A stretch of DNA of 17,388 nt from Candidatus Parcubacteria bacterium (lineage in GTDB: Bacteria > Patescibacteriota > Minisyncoccia > Phycocordibacterales > Phycocordibacteraceae): the NCBI GenBank assembly GCA_022616215.1, contig JAKEFE010000033.1:1-17388 (forward strand). Reading direction: 5' to 3'. Below are positions 1 through 6,196 of the stretch, in pieces. Each line of letters opens with the position of its first letter. The stretch's first letter is position 1. Below the pieces are notes generated by a model, which did no database searches, had not been told where the DNA came from, and worked only from the letters and a program-made list of their open reading frames with translations. The position numbers and the translations under genes are program-made.

Positions 1-497
1 ACCCCGCGCGTGTCAAAACGCATGCCCGTCTCTGGCGATAGCGCTTCAAGGCACACCAACATCGTTTCTTTGCGTATTTGCTTTGCGAGACCCGAGAGGT
101 CCACAGCTCCGGAAGTCAACGCAATGTCTTCAACGTCAACACCCCACTCTTTGAGAGCGAGAACAGTCTTAGTGAGAGATGCATGCGCTCCAGGATGATA
201 GAGCACATGCATTTTTCGCGTTCCATTCTTACGACGTTTTTGTATGAGCCCGACTATGGCAAGCGCATTTGCCTCGGTTGCGCCACTGGTGAAAATCACA
301 TGTTCGGGTTTTGCTCCTGTATGCCGCGCAATGCGTTTTCGCGCCTCCTCAAGGAGGTTTTTTGCGGCGCGCCCTTCCTCGTGGATGGCAGATGGGTTGC
401 CGTAAGCGGCAAGCGCTTTCATAAAGGCTTCTTGCGCTTTCCTGTGAACGGGTGCCGCCGCGGCCACGTCGAGATACACTCGCTTTTTTGTGAACAT
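1..497 (-). CDS. Cysteine desulfurase, NifS/IscS-type aminotransferase class V (N-terminal part)
   Basis: PLP-dependent enzyme that takes sulfur from L-cysteine for Fe-S cluster or tRNA thiolation pathways. About 165 residues are visible; the 3' end lies outside the window. Reading from the ATG at 497, the family landmarks come in order: a strand-turn YLDVAAAAPV (usually YLDNAATTPV), YGNPSAIHEEGRAAK (the GNPSS-H-GR motif), and the cofactor-phosphate loop FTSGATEANALAI. Next comes YHPGAHASL, whose His should stack on the PLP ring, and then LVCLEALSPETG, where most relatives have a VNNEIG-like stretch. The lysine that binds PLP and the catalytic Cys loop would lie beyond the left edge. The gene is divergent from infB, 59 bases away, with no Shine-Dalgarno sequence and a weak -10 (TCTACT) 8 bases before the ATG. 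The family is secure from the motifs; whether it is IscS, SufS or a tRNA-thiolation form cannot be told from this part. Confidence 0.9.
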   Translation of the reverse strand, partial: MFTKKRVYLDVAAAAPVHRKAQEAFMKALAAYGNPSAIHEEGRAAKNLLEEARKRIARHTGAKPEHVIFTSGATEANALAIVGLIQKRRKNGTRKMHVLYHPGAHASLTKTVLALKEWGVDVEDIALTSGAVDLSGLAKQIRKETMLVCLEALSPETGMRFDTRG

Positions 498-505
498 ACA
501 GAGAG

Positions 506-547
506 AGTAGAACGTCCGTTGATTTTAGTGAAGTAGCATGGTCTACT
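506..547. promoter_or_regulatory. Divergent weak promoters for cysteine desulfurase and infB
   Basis: The intergenic region carries the same hexamer, TCTACT, once on each strand. On the minus strand (511 to 506) it lies 8 bases before the desulfurase ATG. On the plus strand (542-547) it lies 9 bases before the infB ATG, with TTGATT 17 bases upstream (519-524). TCTACT matches four of six bases of the TATAAT consensus. With this spacing transcription would start at or just before each ATG, giving near-leaderless mRNAs. No Shine-Dalgarno sequence is seen on either side. This is an inference from spacing and symmetry only. Confidence 0.35.
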
Positions 548-556
548 CCCTTCTAT

Positions 557-2035
557 ATGGCTCGCACCCCACGCCACCCTGTGGTTGCCGTCATGGGTCA
601 TATTGACCACGGCAAATCGTCGCTTCTGGACTACATCCGGAAGTCGCATGTGACGGAAGGAGAAGCGGGTGGCATCACCCAGCACGTGTCCGCGTACGTC
701 GCAGAACACGAGCACGAAGGAGTCAAACGAAACATCACCTTTCTTGACACTCCCGGGCACGAGGCATTTCGCGCGCTTCGCGCGCGTGGCGCAGGAGCCG
801 CCGATGTCGCCATACTTGTCGTTGCCGCAGACGAAGGCGTGAAGCCGCAGACGGTTGAGGCGTGGAAAGAAATAGTGAGCGCGAATGTGCCGTTTGTGGT
901 TGCATTTACGAAAACGGATAAAAACGGTGCCGATGTTGAGCGCGCAAAGGTATCGGTGCTTGAGGCCGGTATTTACCTTGAAGGAATTGGAGGCTCCGTA
1001 CCGTTTGCTTCCGTGTCTTCCAAAACTGGAGAAGGCATTTCTGAACTGCTTGACTTGGTGCTTTTGACGACGGACCTTGCGGAACTTTCCGCCGATAGGG
1101 ACGCGTTTCCTTCCGGGTTTATTCTTGAATCTTCACAAGATCCAAAACGAGGCGTTTCCGCTACGCTCATCATTAAAGACGGCACGCTCAAAACCGGAAT
1201 GGTGGTTGTTACGGGCAATGCGTTTGCCCCCGTGCGATTCATTGAAGATTTTCAAGGCAAGCGTGCCGCCTCGCTTGGCCCTTCAGAACCCGCAGTCGTA
1301 TCAGGCTTTAACGTGCTCCCCAAAGCAGGACAGCTGTTTACGGCCGTTGCAACAAAAAAAGAAGCCGAACGCTTGTTGGTAAGCCATGACGGAAAACCCG
1401 ATGCCGCGCCAACTGCCGCAGACACGGAAGGTAAGGCTGTGCTCCCTCTTGTTATCAAGGCAGATGTCACGGGGAGCGTTGAAGCCATTACGGGTCTTGT
1501 GGAGAAGATTTCTCACGAACGCGTGGCTCTTCGTGTGCTTGATGCGGGCGTCGGAAGCGTCGTTGAGGGAGACGTTAAAACGGCCGCGGCCGCCGGTGGG
1601 ATTATCATTGCTTTTCATACTAGTATTGAAGCGTCCGCGAGAGACCTTGCTGAACGCATGCAGGTGCCCATAGAAACATTCACCATCATTTACGAACTTG
1701 AAAAGCGCGTACAAGACATCGTTGCGGAGCGCGCGCCAAAAGCGAGGGTTGAGGAAGTGCTTGGCGAGATGAAGATAGTGAAGTCGTTTTCTACAAGCGG
1801 AACAAAGCATGTGCTTGGCGCGCGCTACGTTTCCGGAAAACTGTCGGTGGGCGATCAGGTGAGAGTCATACGGCGTACGCTTGATCTTGATAAAGGAAAA
1901 ATTCTCAATCTGCAGGTAGCGCGCGCCGACGTTCCTGACATTCATGTTGAAGGAGAGTTCGGTTTGCAGGTTGAATCAAAAACGGACATTGCGCCCGGAG
2001 ACTCCCTCATCGCGTTTCGCATTGTTGAAACCTAG
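557..2035 (+). CDS. infB: Translation initiation factor IF-2, short form
   Basis: GTPase that places initiator fMet-tRNA on the 30S subunit and promotes subunit joining. The 492 residues begin almost at the G domain: G1 GHIDHGKS at 14-21, switch I GGITQHV at 38-44, G3 DTPGHEAF at 64-71, G4 TKTD at 118-121 and G5 SSK at 154-156. Domain II, the linker helix and the C-terminal fMet-tRNA-binding barrel follow, ending near GDSLIAFRI. The long N-terminal region of enterobacterial IF-2 (about 890 residues in E. coli) is absent, as in other reduced genomes. The usual Asn of the NKxD guanine-specificity motif is Thr, and the P-loop ends in KS rather than KT. The ATG at 557 is chosen because conserved sequence starts nine residues later and no start codon lies in frame shortly upstream. 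The next gene, rbfA, begins one base after the stop, so the two are co-transcribed. Confidence 0.97.
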   Translation: MARTPRHPVVAVMGHIDHGKSSLLDYIRKSHVTEGEAGGITQHVSAYVAEHEHEGVKRNITFLDTPGHEAFRALRARGAGAADVAILVVAADEGVKPQTVEAWKEIVSANVPFVVAFTKTDKNGADVERAKVSVLEAGIYLEGIGGSVPFASVSSKTGEGISELLDLVLLTTDLAELSADRDAFPSGFILESSQDPKRGVSATLIIKDGTLKTGMVVVTGNAFAPVRFIEDFQGKRAASLGPSEPAVVSGFNVLPKAGQLFTAVATKKEAERLLVSHDGKPDAAPTAADTEGKAVLPLVIKADVTGSVEAITGLVEKISHERVALRVLDAGVGSVVEGDVKTAAAAGGIIIAFHTSIEASARDLAERMQVPIETFTIIYELEKRVQDIVAERAPKARVEEVLGEMKIVKSFSTSGTKHVLGARYVSGKLSVGDQVRVIRRTLDLDKGKILNLQVARADVPDIHVEGEFGLQVESKTDIAPGDSLIAFRIVET

Positions 2036-2036
2036 T

Positions 2037-2369
2037 ATGTCTATACGAGACGACAAAGCCGCCTCACTTCTTGTACACCTGGCAGGAGAATATATCGCGC
2101 GCGAGGCCGGACGCGAGACGCTTATTACTCCTACGCGGGCAGACATCGGGAACGATAGAAAAAACGCTACCGTATATGTGAGCGTATTTCCAGACAAAGA
2201 TACCGACAGCGCACTTGAATTCTTGGCTCGTCACGCGGCAGATTTCCGCGCGTTCCTGAAAAAAGAGGCGCGCTTCTCGTTTCTTCCTCGGGTAACGTTC
2301 AAGGCGGACCTCGGAGAAAAACACCGACAGCATTTAGATGAGCTTTCCCGCGACCTTAACTCGCGCTAA
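2037..2369 (+). CDS. rbfA: Ribosome-binding factor A
   Basis: Small KH-fold protein that binds the 30S subunit during late 16S rRNA maturation. The 110 residues show the RbfA pattern: an N-terminal helix, the strand ITPTRADIGNDRKNATVYVS (family consensus about VTRVEVSPDLRHAKVYVS), a helix with LARHAADFRAFLKKE, and the closing strand LPRVTFKAD followed by a DELSRDL helix. The ATG at 2037 is one base after the infB stop. An open frame continues upstream inside infB but lacks RbfA-like sequence, so the downstream start is preferred. There is no Shine-Dalgarno sequence, so translation probably depends on coupling to infB. The infB-rbfA order is conserved in many bacteria, which supports the call. 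Confidence 0.9.
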   Translation: MSIRDDKAASLLVHLAGEYIAREAGRETLITPTRADIGNDRKNATVYVSVFPDKDTDSALEFLARHAADFRAFLKKEARFSFLPRVTFKADLGEKHRQHLDELSRDLNSR

Positions 2370-2386
2370 TATCTTTATACGGCTAA

Positions 2387-2430
2387 AGCGGCCGCAGCGC
2401 GGCCGCTCGCCCGAACGCTAAGCGTTTTAG
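2387..2430 (+). terminator. Paired hairpins between rbfA and the tRNA cluster
   Basis: A perfect 9-bp stem (AGCGGCCGC, 2387-2395, with 2399-2407) closes a 3-base loop. It is followed by a 5-bp stem AACGC/GCGTT (2414-2418 with 2422-2426) ending in TTTTAG directly before tRNA-Cys. The U tract is short, so termination may be partial. The structure probably ends infB-rbfA transcription or separates it from tRNA processing. Confidence 0.5.
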
Positions 2431-2505
2431 GGCCCGGTGGCGAAGTGGTAACGCAGGAGTCTGCAAAACTCCCACGCGCGGGTTCAATTCCCGCCCGGGC
2501 CTCCA
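2431..2505 (+). tRNA. tRNA-Cys (anticodon GCA)
   Basis: Full cloverleaf. The acceptor GGCCCGG pairs with CCGGGCC, and the anticodon stem GGAGT/ACTCC encloses loop CTGCAAA with GCA at 2463-2465. The T-arm carries GGTTCAATTCC. The discriminator base is U, as expected for tRNA-Cys. The 3' CCA is encoded (2503-2505), unlike the three other tRNAs here. tRNA-Leu(TAA) follows after a single base, so both probably come from one precursor. Confidence 0.97.
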
Positions 2506-2506
2506 T

Positions 2507-2596
2507 GCCGAGGTGATGGAATTGGTAGACATACAGGGCTTAAAACCCTGAGGAGGAATAAACCCCTCCGTGTGGGTTCGAGTCCCACCCTCGGCA
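2507..2596 (+). tRNA. tRNA-Leu (anticodon TAA)
   Basis: Class II tRNA with a long variable arm. The acceptor GCCGAGG pairs with CCTCGGC, and the anticodon stem CAGGG/CCCTG encloses CTTAAAA with TAA at 2541-2543. The T-arm is GTGGG-TTCGAGT-CCCAC and the discriminator is A. The next bases are CCG, so CCA is not encoded and must be added by a nucleotidyltransferase. It reads UUA and, by wobble, UUG codons. Confidence 0.96.
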
Positions 2597-2655
2597 CCGA
2601 TAGAAGGGAGAGAACAAAACGTATTTAAGTATACACAGGTGCGTTACGTTGCTTG

Positions 2656-2683
2656 TTGGTTCAAGTGACACATAGCGTATAAT
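2656..2683 (+). promoter_or_regulatory. Promoter of the HTH/LAGLIDADG-like gene
   Basis: A consensus -10 box TATAAT (2678-2683) is preceded by TTGGTT (2656-2661) with a 16-base spacer. Exactly seven bases separate the -10 from the ATG at 2691, so transcription should start at the A of the start codon and the mRNA would be leaderless. The perfect hexamer makes this one of the clearest promoters in the window. The gene is therefore likely transcribed separately from the tRNAs. Confidence 0.7.
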
Positions 2684-2690
2684 CCGTTGT

Positions 2691-3458
2691 ATGAAAAGAA
2701 AGCAGGAGATGCAAGCACGCGCCATCCGATTACGAAAGAAAGGTTTAAGTTATAGCGAAATATGCAAACAGGTGCCCGTCTCAAAGAGTTCCTTGAGTTT
2801 ATGGCTTAAGAATGTGCGCTTGTCCCCTGAGCATCGGGCACGTTTGTATACGAAACAGATTGAGATACTTGCACGAGGTACTCCAAGTCAAGTAGAGCGC
2901 CGAAAGAAAGAAATAGCTAGCATCATTGAGCAAGCAAGAAAAGAGGTGGAATGTCCGCTTCAATTTGAAACTTTTAGACTCCTGGGTGCTGCGCTGTACT
3001 GGGCAGAAGGTAGTAAGACGCAGAATTTTGAGATTACAAACTCAGATCCCCTGCTCATAGCCTTCATGGCGCAGTGGTTCGAGAAAGTATTTGCTATTCC
3101 GCCTGTAACACTCAAAGCACATTTGAATATGTATCCTCAGCAGAACGAGAGAGACTTGAAAAAGTTCTGGTCACAACTTACGGGTATTCCTGTTAAAAAC
3201 TTTGGGAAGAGTTTTGTGAAGCCTGCGGGCACGGGATACAAAAAGAACAATTTATACTATGGCACCATAAAGATACGAGTGCCCCGAGGGACCGATATGC
3301 GACATCGGGTCTATGCTTGGATTCAGGCTGCTTTACAAGATCTTGCACCCACTCTAGAATCAACCAAGTTGCGGTGGTCACGGTTGAGATCTGTAGAGCG
3401 ACCGCCGGTTAACTTAGCAACCGCCCATAGCTCAATTAGTAGAGCAGGTCGCTCTTAA
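2691..3458 (+). CDS. HTH protein with LAGLIDADG-like domain, function unknown
   Basis: 255 residues. Residues about 9-40 form a homeodomain-like helix-turn-helix (IRLRKKGLSYSEICKQ, then SKSSLSLWL), similar to transposase or resolvase DNA-binding heads. After a basic linker, residues 97-109 read LLGAALYWAEGSK, resembling the first helix of a LAGLIDADG fold (LG.Y.aEG). Later come TNSDPLLIAFMAQWF and FWSQLTGIP, a pattern I associate with a family of uncharacterised HTH proteins. No catalytic pair can be confirmed. The gene sits between two tRNA pairs and by eye is more AT-rich than its neighbours. Its last 38 bases lie inside tRNA-Lys, with the TAA in the anticodon loop. The final residues (about NLATAHSSISRAGRS) are thus tRNA sequence read as protein, which suggests that insertion or 3' truncation placed the frame there. 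Homing-type endonuclease relative or regulator are both possible. Confidence 0.7.
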   Translation: MKRKQEMQARAIRLRKKGLSYSEICKQVPVSKSSLSLWLKNVRLSPEHRARLYTKQIEILARGTPSQVERRKKEIASIIEQARKEVECPLQFETFRLLGAALYWAEGSKTQNFEITNSDPLLIAFMAQWFEKVFAIPPVTLKAHLNMYPQQNERDLKKFWSQLTGIPVKNFGKSFVKPAGTGYKKNNLYYGTIKIRVPRGTDMRHRVYAWIQAALQDLAPTLESTKLRWSRLRSVERPPVNLATAHSSISRAGRS

Positions 3459-3493
3459 CGACAAGGTTCTAGGTGCAAGTCCTAGTGGGCGGA
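3421..3493 (+). tRNA. tRNA-Lys (anticodon CTT)
   Basis: 73 bases. The acceptor CCGCCCA pairs with TGGGCGG, and the D-arm is GCTC/GAGC. The anticodon stem GTCG/CGAC (with a G-A apposition at 27-43) encloses CTCTTAA with CTT at 3454-3456. The T-arm is CTAGG-TGCAAGT-CCTAG, whose loop has TG where TT is usual. The discriminator is A and CCA is not encoded. The 3' end of the HTH/LAGLIDADG-like gene overlaps its first 38 bases. It reads AAG codons. Confidence 0.93.
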
Positions 3494-3520
3494 CACGTTT
3501 TATTTATTAGGAAGAAAAAT

Positions 3521-3602
3521 GCCGGGGTGGCGAAATTGGTAGACGCACTTGCCTTAGGAGCAAGCGGAGCAATCCATGGAGGTTCGAGTCCTCTCCCCGG
3601 CA
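3521..3602 (+). tRNA. tRNA-Leu (anticodon TAG)
   Basis: Class II tRNA. The acceptor GCCGGGG pairs with CCCCGGC, and the anticodon stem CTTGC/GCAAG encloses CTTAGGA with TAG at 3555-3557. A variable arm of about ten bases precedes the T-arm with TTCGAGT, and the discriminator is A. CCA is not encoded (CAA follows). It reads CUA/CUG-type leucine codons and is the second leucine isoacceptor of this cluster. Confidence 0.96.
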
Positions 3603-3672
3603 CAAAACGAAACTTCCTCTTGCAAAAGCGGAGCGATTACAAAAGGTTCACGCAAATATAAAGATTTCTGCA

Positions 3673-3918
3673 CTACGCACCAACTGTTGCGGCGAGAAGC
3701 GCAATAATGGCATTTGCGCCAAAAAGAATGGCAAGTCCGATAAGACCCCAAATCATATGTTTTTTGCCGTCACTGCGCTTTGCTTCGTCTCCCGCGTTTT
3801 GAATGAATTCAATAACACCCCAAATAAAAAGGAGGAAGGCGGCAAGCGCAATGAGGGTAATGAGGGGAGAAAGAATTTCGTCCTGCACTGCAATAATGAA
3901 GTCTGCAACGGGGTTCAT
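3673..3918 (-). CDS. T4SS pilin-like two-helix membrane protein (paralog 7)
   Basis: 81 residues, last of seven related genes transcribed leftwards. Two hydrophobic helices (about 15-38 and 53-79) flank a charged loop, NAGDEAKRSDGKKHM. The pattern FIWGVIEFI, acidic/basic loop, IWGLIGLAIL matches the other paralogs and the small VirB2/pilin-type proteins annotated as 'T4SS_pilin' in Patescibacteria. It has no cleavable signal peptide. The ATG at 3918 follows the upstream gene's stop by four bases. AGGA overlaps that stop region and may be a weak ribosome-binding site. Function as a pilus or channel subunit is inferred from family resemblance; the protein could equally be a general membrane scaffold. 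Confidence 0.75.
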   Translation of the reverse strand: MNPVADFIIAVQDEILSPLITLIALAAFLLFIWGVIEFIQNAGDEAKRSDGKKHMIWGLIGLAILFGANAIIALLAATVGA

Positions 3919-3922
3919 GGTG

Positions 3923-4180
3923 TTATCCTACCGCACCTCCCACCAAAAGTCCGAGGTTATTCCCAAACATACCGGAGACACCCCACACGACTGCCATCAG
4001 GAGAAACACTATGAGCGCATAAAGCATAAGCGACTTCCCTTTTGATGAAAGTTCGAAGTCTGCAGAACCAGCAATCACAAACAAGAGCGCTCCCCACAAA
4101 AACGTAATAAAGGAAAGAACAAAAACGGCAGGGAGGAGCAATTGGTAAAAACCGTACGAAACCACACTGGTGATGGTCAT
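3923..4180 (-). CDS. T4SS pilin-like membrane protein (paralog 6)
   Basis: 85 residues with two membrane helices (about 11-38 and 49-72) separated by the loop AGSADFELSSKGKS, followed by a glycine-rich end (NNLGLLVGGAVG). The second helix, LMLYALIVFLLMAVVWGV, is closely related to LMLYGIIGFFVMVSVWGL in the 116-residue paralog upstream, which shows common descent. It is transcribed after the hairpin at 4203-4234, so it depends on read-through or a promoter of its own. TACACT lies 7 bases before its ATG as a possible -10. The charged loop here is less acidic than in the other copies. Confidence 0.75.
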   Translation of the reverse strand: MTITSVVSYGFYQLLLPAVFVLSFITFLWGALLFVIAGSADFELSSKGKSLMLYALIVFLLMAVVWGVSGMFGNNLGLLVGGAVG

Positions 4181-4202
4181 GGATACAAGTGTAGCATCTC
4201 AC

Positions 4203-4238
4203 AAGAACAAACCCGCTGCGGCGGGTTTGTTCTTTTTC
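4203..4238 (-). terminator. Intrinsic terminator, possibly bidirectional
   Basis: A perfect 14-bp stem (4203-4216 with 4221-4234) has a 4-base loop, with an A-rich left arm and a T-rich right arm. On the minus strand it follows the 116-residue pilin gene by about ten bases, and the transcript would end in UUUGUUCUU. On the plus strand the T tract continues further (TTCTTTTTCT). Only minus-strand genes lie on both sides, so its likely role is to lower expression of the last two paralogs. Confidence 0.75.
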
Positions 4239-4244
4239 TCTCGT

Positions 4245-4595
4245 TTAGCGAGGGCCAGGAACGCCCGGAAGCGTGGGAGCGTTTTGCTGCAGGTTGAATG
4301 TCCCGAGGAGAATGTTCACCAGACCCCACACCGAAACCATGACGAAGAATCCGATAATGCCGTAGAGCATGAGACTTCGCGCTTTCTTTTTTCCGTCCTC
4401 GTCTTCCGACTTTGCGATGAAGTACCAGAACACGCCCCAGATGAACACGATAAACGCGACCGCAAACACGAGAGGAACAAGGACACCGTTGATGATGTTG
4501 ATGATGGCCCCTCCAAATGTGAAGAGAGTCTGCGCGTGCGCAAAGGCAGGAAGGGTGAGCGCGGCAAAAACGGCTAGCGGTATAAATTTGTTCAT
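4245..4595 (-). CDS. T4SS pilin-like protein with signal peptide (paralog 5)
   Basis: 116 residues. A Sec-type signal peptide (MNKFIPLAVFAALTLPAFAHA, cleavage expected after AHA) is followed by two membrane helices (about 32-62 and 76-98). The loop between them is FIAKSEDEDGKKKARS, and the tail is proline-rich (NAPTLPGVPGPR). A cleaved leader followed by two helices is the layout of VirB2-type T4SS pilins, which makes this the most canonical copy. It has its own promoter (TTGACG/TATACT) upstream and a terminator directly downstream, so it can be expressed as a single-gene unit. Signal peptidase I is encoded at the right end of the window and could process it, though that is inference. Confidence 0.8.
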   Translation of the reverse strand: MNKFIPLAVFAALTLPAFAHAQTLFTFGGAIINIINGVLVPLVFAVAFIVFIWGVFWYFIAKSEDEDGKKKARSLMLYGIIGFFVMVSVWGLVNILLGTFNLQQNAPTLPGVPGPR

Positions 4596-4624
4596 GCAAT
4601 ACGATTAATGGATGCTATGCCTAC

Positions 4625-4651
4625 AGTATAGAGCACAAAAACCTGCGTCAA
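4625..4651 (-). promoter_or_regulatory. Promoter of the 116-residue pilin-like gene
   Basis: On the minus strand TTGACG (4651 to 4646) and TATACT (4630 to 4625) match five of six consensus bases each, but the spacer is only 15 bases. The predicted start would leave a leader of about 20-25 bases before the ATG at 4595, longer than at the leaderless-type promoters elsewhere in the window. Confidence 0.6.
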
Positions 4652-4709
4652 TGCAATAACGCGCGCTCTGTGGAAAACGAAGCGGCTCGGTTTTCCCCCG
4701 CTCCACACA

Positions 4710-5132
4710 CTAAGGGAAATCACCCTGTCCGGAAACGCACCTTCCCTGTCCGCTTGGCCCTATCGCGCAACTATGAGGACCGCACTGCGAGTCGGAAATG
4801 CAGGGACGGCCAAGTGGCCCTCTATCGCCTCCGCCAAAACTCCAAAAACCGGAAGGACCAAACCCGGGAACTGGAGGCGCTCCTGCGCCAAACCCAAACG
4901 TGTTCACGGACAAGCGCACAATGCCCCATATCGCAATCATCAGGAAAAAACCGATAATGCCGTAGACAATGAACTCGCGACCTTTTTTTCGTTTGTCTTC
5001 GTCTGCTCCTCCTGCGATGAAATATTGGAACACGCCCCAAATAAAAAGAAGGAACGCGACCGCAAAAATAAGCGGCACCACTATCCGGCTGATGATAAGC
5101 AGAAGAAACGCGAAGAAATCAACGAGAGCCAT
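4710..5132 (-). CDS. T4SS pilin-like protein with cysteine-rich C-terminal tail (paralog 4)
   Basis: 140 residues. An N-terminal helix pair carries the family loop: FIWGVFQYFIA, GGADEDKRKKGRE, then FIVYGIIGFFLMIAIWGIVR. Unlike its neighbours it continues for about 60 residues as a Gly/Pro-rich linker (81-109) and a four-cysteine module, Cys111-x5-Cys117-x4-Cys122-x9-Cys132. The spacing resembles the cysteine modules of the 273-residue protein encoded nearby, so the two probably share a surface domain. Cysteines in pairs suggest disulfides, hence an extracytoplasmic tail. The ATG at 5132 is three bases after the preceding stop. There is no obvious signal peptide apart from the first helix. Confidence 0.8.
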   Translation of the reverse strand: MALVDFFAFLLLIISRIVVPLIFAVAFLLFIWGVFQYFIAGGADEDKRKKGREFIVYGIIGFFLMIAIWGIVRLSVNTFGFGAGAPPVPGFGPSGFWSFGGGDRGPLGRPCISDSQCGPHSCAIGPSGQGRCVSGQGDFP

Positions 5133-5135
5133 GGA

Positions 5136-5378
5136 TTACGGCGCGATTACGGAAATAAGGAGCCGCACAAGGCCCCACACGGAGAAAATCACCACCAGCG
5201 CGATGATGCTCCAGATGGCAAATCCGCGCCCCTGTTTTCGTTTGTCTTCATTGTCGGAAAAGAAGTAGCGCACCATGCCCACAAGAAACATGATAAAAGC
5301 TATCGCGTAGAGAAGAGGAATGACGACTGAATCAATCGCGGGAACAATAAAACCATACACGAGGTCAGCAAAAGTCAT
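5136..5378 (-). CDS. T4SS pilin-like two-helix membrane protein (paralog 3)
   Basis: 80 residues: helices at about 15-37 and 51-77 with the loop FFSDNEDKRKQGRG between them. The frame is open further upstream, but the ATG at 5378 overlaps the previous gene's TGA (ATGA, four bases). It also gives a protein the same size as its paralogs, so it is taken as the start. The upstream extension is out-of-frame sequence from the end of the previous gene. The second helix, FAIWSIIALVVIFSVWGLVRLL, keeps the WGLVR signature shared with the 116- and 140-residue copies. Translational coupling suggests fixed stoichiometry with the 273-residue Cys-rich protein. Confidence 0.8.
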   Translation of the reverse strand: MTFADLVYGFIVPAIDSVVIPLLYAIAFIMFLVGMVRYFFSDNEDKRKQGRGFAIWSIIALVVIFSVWGLVRLLISVIAP

Positions 5379-6196
5379 AATGATTGTACCGTTGCCTGAA
5401 TAATAAGGGCGAGCCCCTGTGCGCCAAGCACAAGGAGACCCCCGATAACCGTCCACACAAATGCTTCCCGCGCTTTCTTTATTTCATCCTCCTTGCCCTG
5501 CGCTTTGACAAAGAGGAAACCGACGTAGACAACCGCAAGCACTAGTAAGATGGCGCCTATCTGCACCACCGCATCAAGTACCCCAACGAGAAGCGCTTCA
5601 ACGGAGGTGAAGCGAAGCACATTAATTAAAGGATTGCTTCCGTATGCAGGAGAGGTGGCACAGAAGCCCGCGCTACTCTCTTCTCCCACAGGAACACACG
5701 CTTCTCCTCCGGGGCATTCTTGTACCCCGCCTACGATGCATGGCTGTCCGCTCCCAAATGCATCCTGAAGGTCTTCGGGATTAGGACTTAACACGCACGC
5801 TTTTTGAGAGCCACCGGGAACCGGAAGACAGCGCCAGTTGGCACCACGACTCTCCACACACTCGGCATGCGTGTTGCAGGTTCCCGGACCTGCTCCCGGC
5901 TCGGTTTCTCCAGACTGGTCGCTACAAAGACCGGTGGCGGCGTTACAGCTTCCGGAAGAACATGCTGCCGCTCCAGATAAATTACACGCCGTACAGATTT
6001 TGAGAGTCCTATCGGTAAAATTAACTCGCGTACACACACCGCTTGTTGAACAGTCCTTGTTATCGGCGCAGGTTTGCAACCTGTCTTGTGCGGTTGATGG
6101 TTCGTTTGAGGTAATGTCCGCGCGCACCTGCGAGAGTGGAAGCACTATACCCACACAAAGAGAAGAAAGAAACAGAATGCCAAAGACGTATTTCAT
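5375..6196 (-). CDS. Secreted cysteine-rich protein with C-terminal pilin-like helices (paralog 2)
   Basis: 273 residues in three parts. Residues 1-26 form a Sec signal peptide, with cleavage expected after VRA. Residues 27-190 form a cysteine-rich ectodomain. Residues about 205-271 are two membrane helices around the loop AQGKEDEIKKAREA, as in the 89-residue copy. The mature ectodomain has 16 cysteines that fall into four groups of four: 43/49/55/68, 71/79/84/91, 107/113/123/134 and 153/161/167/179. They are separated by Gly/Ser/Glu-rich linkers. The even number and regular spacing suggest disulfide-bonded repeats like small EB/dickkopf-type knots. It overlaps both neighbours by four bases (ATGA). 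It may display an adhesive or protective head on a pilin-like membrane base; this function is inferred. Confidence 0.8.
   Translation of the reverse strand: MKYVFGILFLSSLCVGIVLPLSQVRADITSNEPSTAQDRLQTCADNKDCSTSGVCTRVNFTDRTLKICTACNLSGAAACSSGSCNAATGLCSDQSGETEPGAGPGTCNTHAECVESRGANWRCLPVPGGSQKACVLSPNPEDLQDAFGSGQPCIVGGVQECPGGEACVPVGEESSAGFCATSPAYGSNPLINVLRFTSVEALLVGVLDAVVQIGAILLVLAVVYVGFLFVKAQGKEDEIKKAREAFVWTVIGGLLVLGAQGLALIIQATVQSL

Noticed and set aside
2691..3458. Group I intron or IS element interrupting the tRNA cluster
   Set aside because: Each flanking tRNA is complete, no group I core pairings were seen, and there are no terminal inverted repeats or clear target duplications around the gene.
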